Assembly: GCF_016834455.1 (NCBI RefSeq)
Contig: NZ_CP069213.1
Location: 3,263,501-3,327,500, forward strand
Reading direction: 5' to 3'
Source of the DNA: Shewanella litorisediminis
GTDB taxonomy: Bacteria > Pseudomonadota > Gammaproteobacteria > Enterobacterales > Shewanellaceae
DNA: 64,000 bases
Part shown: one piece after another, positions 35,384-47,702 of the stretch
Layout of the letters: each line of letters starts with the position of its first letter
Numbering within the stretch: position 1 is the first letter of the stretch
Program-made: the position numbers and the translations under genes
Notes under the pieces: model-generated
Seen by the model: the letters and a program-made list of their open reading frames with translations, nothing else
Told to the model about the DNA's origin: nothing
Database searches by the model: none

Positions 35384-36154
35384 TCAGCGCATCTTTCGCG
35401 CGGCCTTGACCGCCTCATAGGCGGCCTGAATGTCCTGAGCCTTGCGCTTGGCGAGTTCCATCATTTCCTCCGGTAAGCCCTTGGCCACCAGTTTGTCAGG
35501 ATGATGTTCATTCATCAGTTTACGGTAGGCTCGCTTAACGTCCTGATCAGTAGCAGATTCTTCTATGCCTAACAAGCCATAGGCATCCTTGAGCGAGGTC
35601 TTGCCAGTCCCGCCCCGACGGCCAAAATTCACTTCGGCCTGCCAGCGGCCAAGCAGCATTTCCAATGCATCATCCCGAAATCCCAGCTCCGATGCGACTA
35701 CCTTGAGAATTCTGTGCTCATTGGGGTGCAGCTCACCGTCGGCCAAGGCTACCTGAATTTGGATCTCCAGGAACATCTGCAACAATTCGTTACGGCCCAT
35801 GGATAATAGCCTGAACGCCCTGAGATTGCCCTTGAGATCGAAGTCTCCGGCCTTGCCATCCCGAAACGCCTGCTGCGCCTGACGGCGGGCTTCGCTGTCG
35901 AGCCTTAGCTGATCCATCAGATCCGATGCCAAACGGATATCGGCTTCGGTGACCCGGCCGGATGCCTTGGCCACATGCCCCATCACCGCAAAGGTCGTGC
36001 TGAAAAACACCTGTTGGCGCTTACTGCCTGAACCGGCGGTGCCGGCAAATCGTTTGTCGAACCAGTGCCCAACCACCAGGCCAAGCAAGGCGCCAAAAAT
36101 TTTGCCGAACATAAAGCCAATCAGAAAACCAAAAAACTTGCCTTTGTACTTCAT
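35384..36154 (-). CDS. djlA: Membrane-anchored J-domain co-chaperone DjlA
   Basis: A 256-residue co-chaperone of DnaK. The N-terminal glycine-rich helix (FFGFLIGFMFGKIFGALLGL) is the characteristic DjlA membrane anchor. Residues about 50-175 form a TerB-like all-helical domain, and about 190-256 form the J-domain with MNEHHPDKLV carrying the HPD motif. E. coli DjlA helps induce capsule synthesis through the Rcs system. Starts 9 nt after murU. Confidence 0.92.
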   Translation of the reverse strand: MKYKGKFFGFLIGFMFGKIFGALLGLVVGHWFDKRFAGTAGSGSKRQQVFFSTTFAVMGHVAKASGRVTEADIRLASDLMDQLRLDSEARRQAQQAFRDGKAGDFDLKGNLRAFRLLSMGRNELLQMFLEIQIQVALADGELHPNEHRILKVVASELGFRDDALEMLLGRWQAEVNFGRRGGTGKTSLKDAYGLLGIEESATDQDVKRAYRKLMNEHHPDKLVAKGLPEEMMELAKRKAQDIQAAYEAVKAARKMR

Positions 36155-36163
36155 AAACGGACG

Positions 36164-37839
<1,676 letters not shown>

Positions 37840-38033
37840 GGTCGTTCCATGGCTCTTGGCAAAAAATTGCTTTATTATAGCCAGCATATTTAATGGAAAC
37901 AGCCAATTCGTTGATACAGTCCTATTGGCTCTATTGTACTGGGGACGAGTGCAACTTCTCCCTCCTCTCAGTCTCCAGGTAAAGCCCGGATAGTGAAATC
38001 CAGATAACGAATATCAAACTGAATACTCTTAAG

Positions 38034-40328
38034 ATGCAGATCCGTTACTTATTGGCCCTCGGCCTGCTTTCATGCCAGGCCACGGCCAACGATGCCGTGC
38101 CTGAGCCCGCCCCGGATCAATGTCTGGTGGTGCCTCCCATTCCGTTACCAAACCCATCTCAGGATGCCGGTGCTGAAGAACAGGTGGAAATTCGCTCTGT
38201 ATTCTCCGATGCAGTGATGAATCAAAACGCCATCTTCGAGGGCGATGTGCAGTTCCGCCAGGGCAATCGCTCCATCTCCGCCGACCGTGCGAATATGGAT
38301 TACGAGAAGCAGCAATTGGATGCCGAAGGTAACCTGGTGTTTCAGGAGAGCCAGTTTAGCGTTACCGCCGATAATCTCAGTGCCAAAATCAAGGACAACA
38401 GCGCCACGCTGAGTGGCGCCCAGTATTGGCTGCATGGCCAGCAGGTTCATGGCAATGCCCGCAAGCTTGAGATAACCAAAGACAACAATCTCATTCTCAA
38501 CGGTACTGACTTTACAACCTGCCCGCCGGGTGACAGTTCCTGGCTCCTTGAGGCCGAGCGGATCAAGATTGACTCCAGCGAAGAGTGGGGCGAAATCTGG
38601 AATGCCAAGATGCGCATTGCCGATGTCCCTGTGTTTTATGTCCCCTACATGACGGTCCCGGTTTCGGATAAGCGCAAAACCGGTTTTCTGTTCCCCCAGT
38701 TCAGCACCAGCACCACCAACGGGGTGGAAATTGCCACGCCCTGGTACTGGAACATTGCCCCCGAATACGATTTAACCCTGACGCCCCATTACATGTCGTC
38801 ACGGGGTTTGTATTTGCAGAGTGAGTTTCGCTATCTCGCGGGCGATGCCCAGGCGGGCCGGGTAAATCTGGAATACCTCGGTAGCGATCGTCTGCTGGAA
38901 AACAGCGACGACCGCTACCTGTACCACTGGGAACACAGGGGCGCCATAGACAAACACTGGCGAGTCAACGCGGCCTTTACCGACGTCTCCGACAATAACT
39001 ACTTTAACGATCTGGATTCCGAAGTCGCCAGGGCCACAGACAACCAGCTGTCCCGCATCGGCGAAATGAGCTATTTCGAGAACGACTGGAATATCAGCGC
39101 CCGGGTGCAGGATATCAAGGTTCTGGGTGAGGACGAAGTACCTTATCAGGTGATGCCGCAGCTGAGCGTTAACTACCGAAGCCAGGATTTGCTCAATACG
39201 CTCGAGTTCAGTTTCTTTGGCGAAGCCACCAACTTTGAGCACAAGGATCAAGATCAGGTCACGGCCACCCGTCTGCATCTGCAACCGACGCTGAGCCTGC
39301 CAATCCACGGTCCGGCCGGGTCGTTAACCAGCGAGTTAACCCTGCTGCAAACCAACTACTGGCAGCGTAACACCGATTGGATGCCCAACTCAGAACTCGC
39401 CAGCTCTGTCAGCCGCACCCTGCCAAGGGCCAAGTTGCATGGCCAAATCAATCTGGAGCGCAATACCCAGTGGCTGGGTGAATCCTATCGCCAAACCCTG
39501 GAGCCTCAATTCCAATATTTGTACGTAGGACACGAAGATCAGGATGATATCGGCATTTACGACAGTGCCAGGTTGCAGGATGACTACTATGGTCTGTTCC
39601 GGGCTCGCCGCTTCTCGGGGCTTGACCGTATCGCCGATGCCAACCAGCTGACGCTGGGCTTGACCACCCGCATCTTCGATGAACACAACCAGGAACAGTT
39701 CAAGTTCAGCCTCGGCCAAATTCTCTATTTCTCAGAGAGCAAGGTATCCCTGACCGAAGGTATTGCCGAAGAGCGCCCCAGCTCCTCGGCGATTGCCGCC
39801 GAACTGGACGCTCATCTCTACGAAGATTGGTATTTCAGTGGCGCCCTGCAATACGATGCCCGCACCCGGGATAATAAAAAGTCGGAGTTCACCCTGGATT
39901 ACCGTCCCGGCGGCGAAAAGCTGGTGCAGTTCAGCTACCGCTATGTGCCGGATTTGGTGAACACCAACACCAATGAAGAAGTGGGCATCAGCCAGGCCGG
40001 TATGCGCACCACCTGGCCTTTGACCGATAGCCTCTACTTTGTGGGCAACTGGTACTATGACCTCAACGAAAGCCGTTCGGTGGAAGCCTATACAGGTTTT
40101 CAATATGAGAGCTGCTGCTGGGCCGTACGTTTGAGCTATCACTACCGGATAAAAACCAACTACGATGACGATTTCAATACGGTACAGGATAACCGCGAGC
40201 TCTTTGAAAGCGGTGTATACCTGAATTTCGTGATAAAAGGCCTTGGCGGCTCAGGCCCCATGGGTGTCAGCGACATGCTGGATGAAGGGCTGTTCAACTA
40301 CAGAAAGCCGCTTTATCTGAGGAATTAA
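38034..40328 (+). CDS. lptD: LPS-assembly protein LptD
   Basis: A 764-residue outer-membrane barrel that, with LptE, inserts lipopolysaccharide into the outer leaflet. Signal peptide 1-18. The N-terminal jellyroll includes AIFEGDVQFRQGNRSISADR. Four conserved cysteines are at about 30 (PDQCLV), 163 (FTTCPPGD) and the pair in YESCCWAV, which form the disulfides needed for activity. VPYMTVPVSDKRKTGFLFP begins the barrel. Weak ribosome site at ATG 38034. Followed at once by surA, needed for its folding. Confidence 0.95.
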   Translation: MQIRYLLALGLLSCQATANDAVPEPAPDQCLVVPPIPLPNPSQDAGAEEQVEIRSVFSDAVMNQNAIFEGDVQFRQGNRSISADRANMDYEKQQLDAEGNLVFQESQFSVTADNLSAKIKDNSATLSGAQYWLHGQQVHGNARKLEITKDNNLILNGTDFTTCPPGDSSWLLEAERIKIDSSEEWGEIWNAKMRIADVPVFYVPYMTVPVSDKRKTGFLFPQFSTSTTNGVEIATPWYWNIAPEYDLTLTPHYMSSRGLYLQSEFRYLAGDAQAGRVNLEYLGSDRLLENSDDRYLYHWEHRGAIDKHWRVNAAFTDVSDNNYFNDLDSEVARATDNQLSRIGEMSYFENDWNISARVQDIKVLGEDEVPYQVMPQLSVNYRSQDLLNTLEFSFFGEATNFEHKDQDQVTATRLHLQPTLSLPIHGPAGSLTSELTLLQTNYWQRNTDWMPNSELASSVSRTLPRAKLHGQINLERNTQWLGESYRQTLEPQFQYLYVGHEDQDDIGIYDSARLQDDYYGLFRARRFSGLDRIADANQLTLGLTTRIFDEHNQEQFKFSLGQILYFSESKVSLTEGIAEERPSSSAIAAELDAHLYEDWYFSGALQYDARTRDNKKSEFTLDYRPGGEKLVQFSYRYVPDLVNTNTNEEVGISQAGMRTTWPLTDSLYFVGNWYYDLNESRSVEAYTGFQYESCCWAVRLSYHYRIKTNYDDDFNTVQDNRELFESGVYLNFVIKGLGGSGPMGVSDMLDEGLFNYRKPLYLRN

Positions 40329-40450
40329 CACAGAAATGTGGTAGATTGCGAAACCACATTCAGGACGCGTTGTCCAAACAGGTTAACACTGCCGGGTTTT
40401 CTGTGCCGGTGAGGTGGAAGAAAACCGAAAAACGCCAAGGATTTATTTGG

Positions 40451-41755
40451 ATGAAACCCTGTAAGAAACTGATTTTTGCCGCTCTGGCCATGACAATGGG
40501 CTTTCAGAGCTTAGCTGCACCCCAACCCCTGGATCGCGTTGCCGTGCAGGTAAACGACGGTATTGTGCTGGAAAGCGAAATCCAGAATATGATGGATACC
40601 GTAAAGAAAAACGCCTCCGCCGCCGGCCAGACGTTGCCCTCTGACGATGCCCTGCGTACCCAGGTCATTGAGCGCCTGATTCTGACTCGCCTGCAATTGC
40701 AGATGGCCGAACGTATTGGTCTGCACATTGGTGATTTGCAGCTGGATCAGGCCATCGAAAACATCGCCCGCGAACAGAACATGACTGTGGCCCAGATGCA
40801 ACAGGCGATTCAGGCCGAAGGCATGAGCTTTGCGCAATACCGCGAGCAGCTGCGTGAAGAAATCACCCTTGGGGAAATCCAGCGCATCCAGGTACAACGC
40901 CGTATCCAGGTTTCTCCTCAGGAAATCAACAACCTGGTGAAAATGATTGAAGAACAGGGCAACAAGGACGTGGAATACCAGATTGGCCACATCCTGATTG
41001 AAGTACCAAGCAATCCCACCAGTGCCGAACTGGAATCTGCCAGCAAGCGTGCCCAGGCCGTCATGGATCGCCTGAACGCCGGCAACGACTTCCGCTCCAT
41101 CGCCATCGCCGCCTCGTCCGGCCCCAAGGCGCTGGAAGGTGGTGTTTGGGATTACATGAACATCAACGAAATGCCTACGCTGTTTGCGGAAGTGATTGGT
41201 GATGCCAAAAAAGACACCATCATAGGTCCTATCAAGAGCGGCTCAGGTTTCCACATCCTGAAAATCATTGACATCCGCGGTCTGCAAACCCGTGAAATCG
41301 AAGAAGTGCGTGCCCGCCACATACTGCTGAAGCCTTCACCAATTCTTTCTGAAGAGCGCGCCAAGGCCATGCTGGATCAGTTTGTGACCCAGATTAAGAG
41401 CGGTGAAGCCAAGTTTGCAGATATCGCCCGCCAGTACTCTGAAGACCCCGGCTCTGCCACTAAGGGCGGCGAGCTGGGCTGGGCCGAACCCAACATCTAT
41501 GTGCCTGAATTCGCACAGATGCTTGGCCAATTAAGCCTGGATGAAATCAGCGCACCGTTTCGTACGGCCCACGGCTGGCACATAGTGCAGCTGGAAGAAA
41601 AGCGTAAGACAGATGCCACCGAAAAGTTCAACACCAACCGTGCACATCAGCTGATTTACCGCCGTAAATTCAACGAGGAGCTGCAAGGCTGGCTCGATGA
41701 AATTCGCAGTGAAGCCCACATCGATGTGTGGGAAGCCGAAGCTAACAGAGGTTAA
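40451..41755 (+). CDS. surA: Periplasmic chaperone and peptidyl-prolyl isomerase SurA
   Basis: A 434-residue periplasmic chaperone for outer-membrane proteins. Signal peptide ([20 protein letters not shown], cleavage near LAAP), an N-terminal chaperone domain ([20 protein letters not shown]), two parvulin domains (about 175-275 and 285-385; HILIEVP and RARHILLKP openings) and a C-terminal helix. The ATG at 40451 starts the signal peptide; AAGGA lies about 11 nt upstream. Second gene of the lptD operon. Confidence 0.95.
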   Translation: MKPCKKLIFAALAMTMGFQSLAAPQPLDRVAVQVNDGIVLESEIQNMMDTVKKNASAAGQTLPSDDALRTQVIERLILTRLQLQMAERIGLHIGDLQLDQAIENIAREQNMTVAQMQQAIQAEGMSFAQYREQLREEITLGEIQRIQVQRRIQVSPQEINNLVKMIEEQGNKDVEYQIGHILIEVPSNPTSAELESASKRAQAVMDRLNAGNDFRSIAIAASSGPKALEGGVWDYMNINEMPTLFAEVIGDAKKDTIIGPIKSGSGFHILKIIDIRGLQTREIEEVRARHILLKPSPILSEERAKAMLDQFVTQIKSGEAKFADIARQYSEDPGSATKGGELGWAEPNIYVPEFAQMLGQLSLDEISAPFRTAHGWHIVQLEEKRKTDATEKFNTNRAHQLIYRRKFNEELQGWLDEIRSEAHIDVWEAEANRG

Positions 41756-41760
41756 TCAGA

Positions 41761-42750
41761 GTGACAGTGAAACGCATCGCCATCACCCCCGGAGAGCCTG
41801 CCGGTATAGGCCCAGATCTGGTGATCCAGCTTGCCCAGCAAGCCTGGCCGGTACAGTTGGTGGTATGCGCCGATCCTGAACTTTTGCACAGCCGGGCCCG
41901 CAAACTGGGGCTGCCACTGACACTGGAGCCCTATGATGCCAGCCTGCCTGCCAAACCCCAGTCTGCGAGTACGCTCACCCTGGTACCCTTCAAGCTGAAT
42001 GCGCCAGCCGAGTGCGGCAAGCTCAATGAGCAAAACGGCAGCTATGTGGTCGATACCCTGAGCTTCGCCGGTGAAAAAAATATGACCGGCGAGTTTGATG
42101 CCGTGGTCACTGGGCCTGTACACAAGGGCATCATCAACCAGGCGGGTATTTCTTTCAGTGGTCACACTGAATTTTTTGCCAATCAGGCGGGTTGCCAGGA
42201 TGTGGTTATGCTGCTGGCCTGCCCCGGTTTGCAGGTGGCACTGGTGACCACCCATATTCCACTGGCGTATGTGGCCAAAGCCATTACGCGGGAAAGATTA
42301 CATAAAATTATCAAGATCCTGCATCAGGATCTGGTCAGCAAGTTTGGCATTGCCTCACCCAAAATTTATGTCTGCGGCCTCAATCCCCATGCCGGGGAAG
42401 ATGGACACCTGGGCCGCGAAGAGCTGGATGTGATCATCCCTGCCCTCAATGAACTCAGGGAAGAGCTGAACTTTAATATCGTCGGCCCGTTGCCTGCCGA
42501 TACCCTGTTCCAGCCAAAGTATCTGGACGATGCCGATGTGGTACTTGCCATGTATCACGATCAGGGATTGCCGGTGCTGAAAGCACAGGGTTTTGGCAAG
42601 TCCGTCAACATCACCCTGGGCCTGCCTTACATTCGCACCTCGGTGGACCATGGTACCGCCCTGGAGCTGGCAGGTACGGGTCGCGCCGACATCGGCAGTT
42701 TTGTTTGCGCCCTCAACAAGGCCATAGAACTGGCTGCCAAGACCAACTGA
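41761..42750 (+). CDS. pdxA: 4-hydroxythreonine-4-phosphate dehydrogenase PdxA
   Basis: A 329-residue enzyme of pyridoxal phosphate synthesis. [20 protein letters not shown] is the N-terminal signature; [36 protein letters not shown] and [15 protein letters not shown] give the metal-binding His residues. It starts at a GTG (41761) 5 nt after surA; another GTG lies two codons further in. Same order as in many gammaproteobacteria. Confidence 0.94.
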   Translation: MTVKRIAITPGEPAGIGPDLVIQLAQQAWPVQLVVCADPELLHSRARKLGLPLTLEPYDASLPAKPQSASTLTLVPFKLNAPAECGKLNEQNGSYVVDTLSFAGEKNMTGEFDAVVTGPVHKGIINQAGISFSGHTEFFANQAGCQDVVMLLACPGLQVALVTTHIPLAYVAKAITRERLHKIIKILHQDLVSKFGIASPKIYVCGLNPHAGEDGHLGREELDVIIPALNELREELNFNIVGPLPADTLFQPKYLDDADVVLAMYHDQGLPVLKAQGFGKSVNITLGLPYIRTSVDHGTALELAGTGRADIGSFVCALNKAIELAAKTN

Positions 42751-42759
42751 TAGAGAGTC

Positions 42760-43563
42760 ATGAGTAATAAAGTCCATTTGGGCCATACGGCCAGAAAACG
42801 TTTCGGTCAGAACTTCCTGACCGATGGAAACATCATCAACCGCATCGTCGGCGCCATTTCACCCGACGATGAGCACGTGATGGTGGAGATTGGCCCGGGC
42901 CTCGCGGCCCTGACCGAGCCCGTTGCCATGGGCATCAAAAACCTCACGGTTATTGAGCTTGACCGTGACTTGGCCGAGCGCTTGAAAGTTCACCCCACTC
43001 TGAAGGATAAACTCACTATCCATCAGGGCGATGCCATGAAGTTTGACTTCAGCCAGTTGGTAGAGCCTGAGCGCAAGCTCAAGGTCTTCGGCAACCTGCC
43101 ATATAACATCTCCACCCCGCTGATGTTCCATCTGTTCGAATTTGCAAAGCACATTGAGAACATGCACTTTATGCTGCAAAAAGAAGTGGTGCTGCGTCTC
43201 TCGGCTTCTCCCGGTACCAAGGCCTACGGCAAGCTGACCGTCATGGCCCAGTACTACTGTCAGGTAGTGCCTGTACTGGAAGTGCCGCCCAGCTGCTTTA
43301 CCCCGCCACCCAAGGTGGATTCGGCTGTGGTGCGTCTGGTGCCATATGCTGAAAAGCCCTGGCCATGTCATGATGTGGAAATGCTGCGCAAGGTGTGCAA
43401 CACCGCCTTTAACATGCGTCGCAAGACCCTGCGCAATAACCTGAAACCCCTTCTTCAGGACGCCGACTTTGACGTTCTTGGCATAGATGCAGGTCTACGC
43501 CCCGAAGACATCAGCGTGGCCCAATATGTGGCCATGGCCAACTATTTGTGTGAAAAGCGATAA
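42760..43563 (+). CDS. rsmA: 16S rRNA dimethyladenosine transferase RsmA (KsgA)
   Basis: A 267-residue SAM-dependent methyltransferase that dimethylates two adenines in helix 45 of 16S r[39 protein letters not shown] (SAM loop), [19 protein letters not shown] (catalytic NLPY) and [16 protein letters not shown] are all present. ATG 9 nt after pdxA. Confidence 0.95.
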   Translation: MSNKVHLGHTARKRFGQNFLTDGNIINRIVGAISPDDEHVMVEIGPGLAALTEPVAMGIKNLTVIELDRDLAERLKVHPTLKDKLTIHQGDAMKFDFSQLVEPERKLKVFGNLPYNISTPLMFHLFEFAKHIENMHFMLQKEVVLRLSASPGTKAYGKLTVMAQYYCQVVPVLEVPPSCFTPPPKVDSAVVRLVPYAEKPWPCHDVEMLRKVCNTAFNMRRKTLRNNLKPLLQDADFDVLGIDAGLRPEDISVAQYVAMANYLCEKR

Positions 43564-43590
43564 ACTCCAGTAACAGGCAAATAATCCGGA

Positions 43591-43977
43591 ATGACGATGA
43601 CCGACGTAGATCCCGCAATCAAGGTTGAGGTAAACACCGAATACCTGGAAGAGCAATCCACGCCCGCCGAGCACAAATACGTGTTCAGCTACACCATCAC
43701 CATCATTAATCTGGGTGACAGAGCGGCCAAACTGGAAAGCCGTCACTGGATAATCACAGATGCCAACGGTCACATGACCGAAGTGCAGGGTGCCGGCGTG
43801 GTGGGAGAAACCCCCACCATTCCACCCAACACCGCCTATCAGTACACCAGCGGCACTGTGCTGGAAACGCCGGTCGGCTTTATGGAAGGTCGTTACGGCA
43901 TGGTTTGGGAAGACGGAAAGCCGTTTCAGGCTGCCATTCCCACCTTCCGCCTCGCCGTCCCCGGCGTACTGCATTAA
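43591..43977 (+). CDS. apaG: ApaG protein
   Basis: A 128-residue fibronectin-like (DUF525) protein, sequence VEVNTEYLEEQSTPAEHKYV, FSYTITIINLGDRAAKLESR, HWIITDANGHMTEVQGAGVV and GETPTIPPNTAYQYTSGT. Located, as usual, between rsmA and apaH. Function is not well defined; a link to Mg/Co resistance was reported in Salmonella. The ATG at 43591 or 43597 may be used. Confidence 0.94.
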   Translation: MTMTDVDPAIKVEVNTEYLEEQSTPAEHKYVFSYTITIINLGDRAAKLESRHWIITDANGHMTEVQGAGVVGETPTIPPNTAYQYTSGTVLETPVGFMEGRYGMVWEDGKPFQAAIPTFRLAVPGVLH

Positions 43978-43986
43978 TTCTCCGCC

Positions 43987-44799
43987 ATGGCGCGATACTT
44001 TGTCGGTGACATCCAGGGCTGTTATGAAGAGCTGATGCGGCTGCTGCTGCGGGTCGACTTTCATCCCTCAAGGGATGAACTCTGGGCCGTCGGCGACTTG
44101 GTTGCTAGGGGGCCCGAGTCCCACAAGGTGCTGGGCTTTTTCAGCTCACTGGGGGATGCCGCCAAAGCTGTGCTTGGCAACCATGACCTGCACCTTTTGG
44201 CCATACATGCCGGCCTCAAACGCCCCAAACCCAGCGATAAGCTTAAAAAGTTGTTGGACTCCAAACACCTGCCGGGGTTTATCCACTGGGTGCGCCATCA
44301 ACCCCTGATGCGGGAGCTTCCCGAGCACAAACTCATCATGACCCATGCAGGGGTGCCTCCCCAATGGGATCTGCCAACATTGCGTGAAGAAGCCAATGAA
44401 GTGAGCAAGGTACTGATGAGCGACACCTACCTTGAACTCATTGGCAGCATGTACACCGAAGAGCCCGAAAGCTGGGATCCCAATGCGTCCGGGTTTCTCA
44501 GACACAGGTACTGTATCGACGCCCTGACACGGATGCGCTTTCTCTACCTCGATGGTCGACTGGATTTTGCCTGTAAAAAGCCGCCCGTCGACTGTGACGG
44601 CATGGCCTTAAAACCCTGGTTTGAGTTCCCATCGAAGTTGGACGACTATACCCTGGTGTTTGGCCATTGGGCCGCACTGATGGGCAAAACCGATAATCCA
44701 AGGCGCATAGCCCTCGACACAGGCTGCTGTTGGGGTGAAGACCTCACTCTCTGGCACCTTGAATCCGGGGAAAAAATTACCCAAAAGAAGTTAAAATAG
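43987..44799 (+). CDS. apaH: Diadenosine tetraphosphatase ApaH
   Basis: A 270-residue metallophosphatase that hydrolyses Ap4A to ADP and removes Np4 caps from mRNA. MARYFVGDIQGCYEELMRLL (GD motif), AVGDLVARGPES (GDxV) and LGNHDLHLLA (GNHD) give the metal ligands; MTHAGVPPQWDL and FGHWAALMG are the later ones. Last gene of the lptD operon. Confidence 0.95.
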   Translation: MARYFVGDIQGCYEELMRLLLRVDFHPSRDELWAVGDLVARGPESHKVLGFFSSLGDAAKAVLGNHDLHLLAIHAGLKRPKPSDKLKKLLDSKHLPGFIHWVRHQPLMRELPEHKLIMTHAGVPPQWDLPTLREEANEVSKVLMSDTYLELIGSMYTEEPESWDPNASGFLRHRYCIDALTRMRFLYLDGRLDFACKKPPVDCDGMALKPWFEFPSKLDDYTLVFGHWAALMGKTDNPRRIALDTGCCWGEDLTLWHLESGEKITQKKLK

Positions 44800-44802
44800 A
44801 GT

Positions 44803-44829
44803 TAAACTAAAGCGCAAAGAGGCCGATAC
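44803..44829 (+). promoter_or_regulatory. Sigma-28 (FliA) promoter of the chemoreceptor gene
   Basis: TAAACTAA-N11-GCCGATAC matches the sigma-28 consensus TAAAGTTT-N11-GCCGATAA with exact spacing. It lies between apaH and the chemoreceptor, 75 nt upstream of the ATG, and joins the gene to the flagellar/chemotaxis regulon. Confidence 0.8.
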
Positions 44830-44903
44830 AAAAGAGCCGCGCGTCACAGCACCATACTGCTTTCTGATTCGGGAAAAAAACTAAAACATCGCCGGAGTGT
44901 CCT

Positions 44904-46925
44904 ATGAAAATCAAAGTCGCCACCAGAGTCATTGGCGGGTTCAGTTTTGTTACCCTTCTGTTGGTCATACTCGGTGGCGCTTCGCTGGTCACCAACAACA
45001 ATCTCAAAGACAGTACCGCCATTATGCAGGAGTTGAGTATGCCTGCACTCGAGGCAACCGGGCATCTTTCCGAAACCCTCAGCGAACAGCAGCGGCTCAT
45101 TCTTAAAGCCTTCCACAGCAAAACCTCGGCGGCCGTGCCTGGGCTGGAGAGGTCATTCGATCAACTGAGCACTGGCTTTGACAATCAATTTTCCCTGCTC
45201 TCCGGCCTGCTGAATAACCGTGATAATTTTCAGGGCCAACTCAGCGGTCTGAGCAGCAGCTATCAGTCGCTCGAAAGCAACAGCAAGGCCATGCTCAAGG
45301 CCCGCTTCGACGCCCTTTCCCAACAAGAAGAGCTGCTCAAACTGCGTGAGAGGCTGGAAAACAGCGCCGACGACGCCTCTTCCAATCTGTTTGATCTTAT
45401 CGATTTGGAAAGCAGCCAAAATCAAACTGAACGCGAGATTGCCGCAGCCGCCAGCGCCATAGATACCACCATGACGGGTATCATCACCACGGTTTACGAT
45501 CTGGTTGCTGCCGAAGAGCGCAGCAAGTATGAGCTCATCGCCAAAGAGCTGGACTACATGCTCGGCGAAGTGAAAACAAAGATGGAGTATATCTCCCGCC
45601 ACGGTGAAGGCATTATTGATGCTGATTTGGTCAGCACCCTCAATGATGACAGTAACAAGGTGCTTAAAATGCTGGAAGGCAAGGACACCCTGGTCACCCT
45701 CAAGTCGCGCCAGATTGACAGTGACCTGCTGGCATCAGACAAACTGACCGTGGTGGAGAAAAATGCGCTCACTGTTACAGAGCAGATGAAGCGCCTTGCC
45801 AAAGACATAGAAACTGTCACTAACGACATCAGCAATCAGGCCCTGAACGACATCAACAATGCATCCCTCAGAACCCTGGTCCTGGTGGTCATCGCCATAG
45901 TCGTGGCTGTGGTGATTAGCTTTGCCGTGGTGAGCCCCCTGAAACGCTCACTGGATGAAGTGAACGGCGCCCTCAATGTGTTGGCCTCCGGCGACCTCAC
46001 ACACAAGCTGGACGACACGGGTCACGATGAATTTGCCGAGCTGTCACGCAACTGCAACCGCTTGGTCGACAGTCTGCGCAGCCTGATTGCCAGCATCCTC
46101 GACCGTTCGAACCAACTGGCTGCGGCCGCTGAAGAAACCTCTGCCATCACATCACAAACCACCATAGGTATTCAGGAGCAGAAGAGTCAGGTCGATCAGG
46201 TTGCAACAGCCACCACTGAATTGAGCTCCAGCGCCCATCAGGTGAACATGAGTGCCGATGATGCCTTGAGCCAGATTAAGCAGGCTGATGAAGAGACCCA
46301 GCACATGCGTACCATCGCAGATGAAAACAAGCGCACCATACTGTCGCTGGCAGATGAAGTGGCCAAGGCCAGCAAGGTGATCAACAAAGTTCATTCCGAT
46401 AGCGCCTCTATCGGCTCTATTCTGGATGTTATCCGCGGTATTGCTGAACAGACCAATCTGTTGGCCCTTAACGCCGCCATCGAAGCTGCCCGCGCCGGTG
46501 AACAGGGACGTGGCTTTGCGGTGGTCGCTGACGAAGTTCGCAGCCTGGCATCACGTACCCAGGACTCCACCCGTGAAATTCAGCAAATGATTGAAGTGCT
46601 GCAGCAAGGCACTCAGCAGGCAGTAGCCGTAATGCAGCTGGGTCAAAACCAGGCGCAAAGCTGTGTGGAAAAAACCGAGCAGGCCAATCAGGCACTGCAG
46701 ACCATCAGTCACTCAGTGCACCGGGCCTACGATGCGGGTACTCACATTGCCCAGGCCGCTCAGGAGCAGAATCTTGTCAGCCAGCAAGTTTCCGAAAAGC
46801 TGGAGCATATTGCGGCCATCTCTGAAGAAACAGCCTTGGGGGCAGAACAAACTGCCAAGTCCAGCCACGAGGTAGCCCGCCTTGCCGAAGAACTGCAAAG
46901 CTCGGTGAAAGAGTTCCGGGTGTAA
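44904..46925 (+). CDS. Methyl-accepting chemotaxis protein
   Basis: A 673-residue chemoreceptor. Helix 1 at about 10-30, a long helical periplasmic domain (about 31-322), helix 2 at about 323-346 ([20 protein letters not shown]), HAMP ([20 protein letters not shown]), then the signalling coiled coil with the conserved tip [20 protein letters not shown] and [25 protein letters not shown] precedes the ATG. Ligand unknown. The sigma-28 promoter at 44803 supports co-regulation with motility. Terminator at 46940. Confidence 0.93.
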   Translation: MKIKVATRVIGGFSFVTLLLVILGGASLVTNNNLKDSTAIMQELSMPALEATGHLSETLSEQQRLILKAFHSKTSAAVPGLERSFDQLSTGFDNQFSLLSGLLNNRDNFQGQLSGLSSSYQSLESNSKAMLKARFDALSQQEELLKLRERLENSADDASSNLFDLIDLESSQNQTEREIAAAASAIDTTMTGIITTVYDLVAAEERSKYELIAKELDYMLGEVKTKMEYISRHGEGIIDADLVSTLNDDSNKVLKMLEGKDTLVTLKSRQIDSDLLASDKLTVVEKNALTVTEQMKRLAKDIETVTNDISNQALNDINNASLRTLVLVVIAIVVAVVISFAVVSPLKRSLDEVNGALNVLASGDLTHKLDDTGHDEFAELSRNCNRLVDSLRSLIASILDRSNQLAAAAEETSAITSQTTIGIQEQKSQVDQVATATTELSSSAHQVNMSADDALSQIKQADEETQHMRTIADENKRTILSLADEVAKASKVINKVHSDSASIGSILDVIRGIAEQTNLLALNAAIEAARAGEQGRGFAVVADEVRSLASRTQDSTREIQQMIEVLQQGTQQAVAVMQLGQNQAQSCVEKTEQANQALQTISHSVHRAYDAGTHIAQAAQEQNLVSQQVSEKLEHIAAISEETALGAEQTAKSSHEVARLAEELQSSVKEFRV

Positions 46926-46939
46926 ACGCCCTGTCTTTT

Positions 46940-46965
46940 AAAAGCCCCTGTATGGGGCTTTTTTA
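46940..46965 (+). terminator. Terminator after chemoreceptor gene
   Basis: AAAAGCCCC-TGTAT-GGGGCTTTT followed by TTATT, 15 nt after the stop codon. Confidence 0.8.
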
Positions 46966-47160
46966 TTGGCACTTTAAACGCCTTCTGCCGCACTTGGGGA
47001 GTGGAGTGCGACAACTCAAGGCTAGGACTAGGGGGAAGTGAGATAAGTCGGTTCCATAGTGCTCAGCACCGGTTAAATCTAAGCTCTGGCGTGGCGAGTG
47101 ATGGAAAATAACAGATAACGGCAGTGACGGGCAGGCGGCGTTGGGGTACAAAGCGGCAGT

Positions 47161-47189
47161 AAAAAGCCGGGCAATCGCCCGGCTTTTTT
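47161..47189 (-). terminator. Terminator after the DUF3718 gene
   Basis: GCCGGGC-AATC-GCCCGGC stem with an A run to the left and a T run to the right. It works in both directions and lies 19 nt beyond the DUF3718 stop. Confidence 0.8.
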
Positions 47190-47207
47190 GATTGTGGGGG
47201 GATAAAA

Positions 47208-47615
47208 TCAGTCGTCAGACTCTTCGCCACCGCCAGACAGACGCTCTTTGACAGCAGCAGTGATAGGGCTGCCGCCATGACCATTGGCTTCGGCCCAGGC
47301 CACTATGGTCATGCCATCGGCCTCAGTCGCGCTCAGTTCAGTGGCCGACAGACGCTTGGCAACAAATTCACCCACATCATTGGCACCGGCACCCATGGCG
47401 GTACGCAGCAAGCTCGCACCATCGCAGCTAATACCCGAATAGATGTTGCGCAGTTTTACACGGCTTTCCTTGAGTTTTTTACGAAGACGATTCTTGTCGT
47501 TCGCTTTCACATAGTCACAAATACTGGCCACCAATGGATCTGTATTTGCCATGGCGGGTGAAGGGAGGAAAGAAGCAGCAATGGCAGCTGCAAGGGCCAG
47601 GGGCAAAACACGCAT
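47208..47615 (-). CDS. DUF3718 secreted protein
   Basis: A 135-residue protein with a signal peptide (MRVLPLALAAAIAASFLPSP, cleavage near AMANT). The mature N-terminal part VASICDYVKANDKNRLRKKL with a later SGISCDG fits DUF3718, with two cysteines likely bonded. The C-terminus is alanine-rich and ends in acidic residues (GGGEESDD). GAGGAG lies 8 nt before the ATG. Function unknown. Confidence 0.75.
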   Translation of the reverse strand: MRVLPLALAAAIAASFLPSPAMANTDPLVASICDYVKANDKNRLRKKLKESRVKLRNIYSGISCDGASLLRTAMGAGANDVGEFVAKRLSATELSATEADGMTIVAWAEANGHGGSPITAAVKERLSGGGEESDD

Positions 47616-47702
47616 CTCATACTCCTCGGATTGTTTTTTTATATTTATCAGTAAAGCCGAATTTTCGAATTTACCTTTAGGGCACATACCACGGCGATTA
47701 AT

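Noticed and set aside
37930..38033. Sigma-E promoter for lptD
   Set aside because: A GCAACTT element is present but no TCAAA-type -10 at the needed distance.
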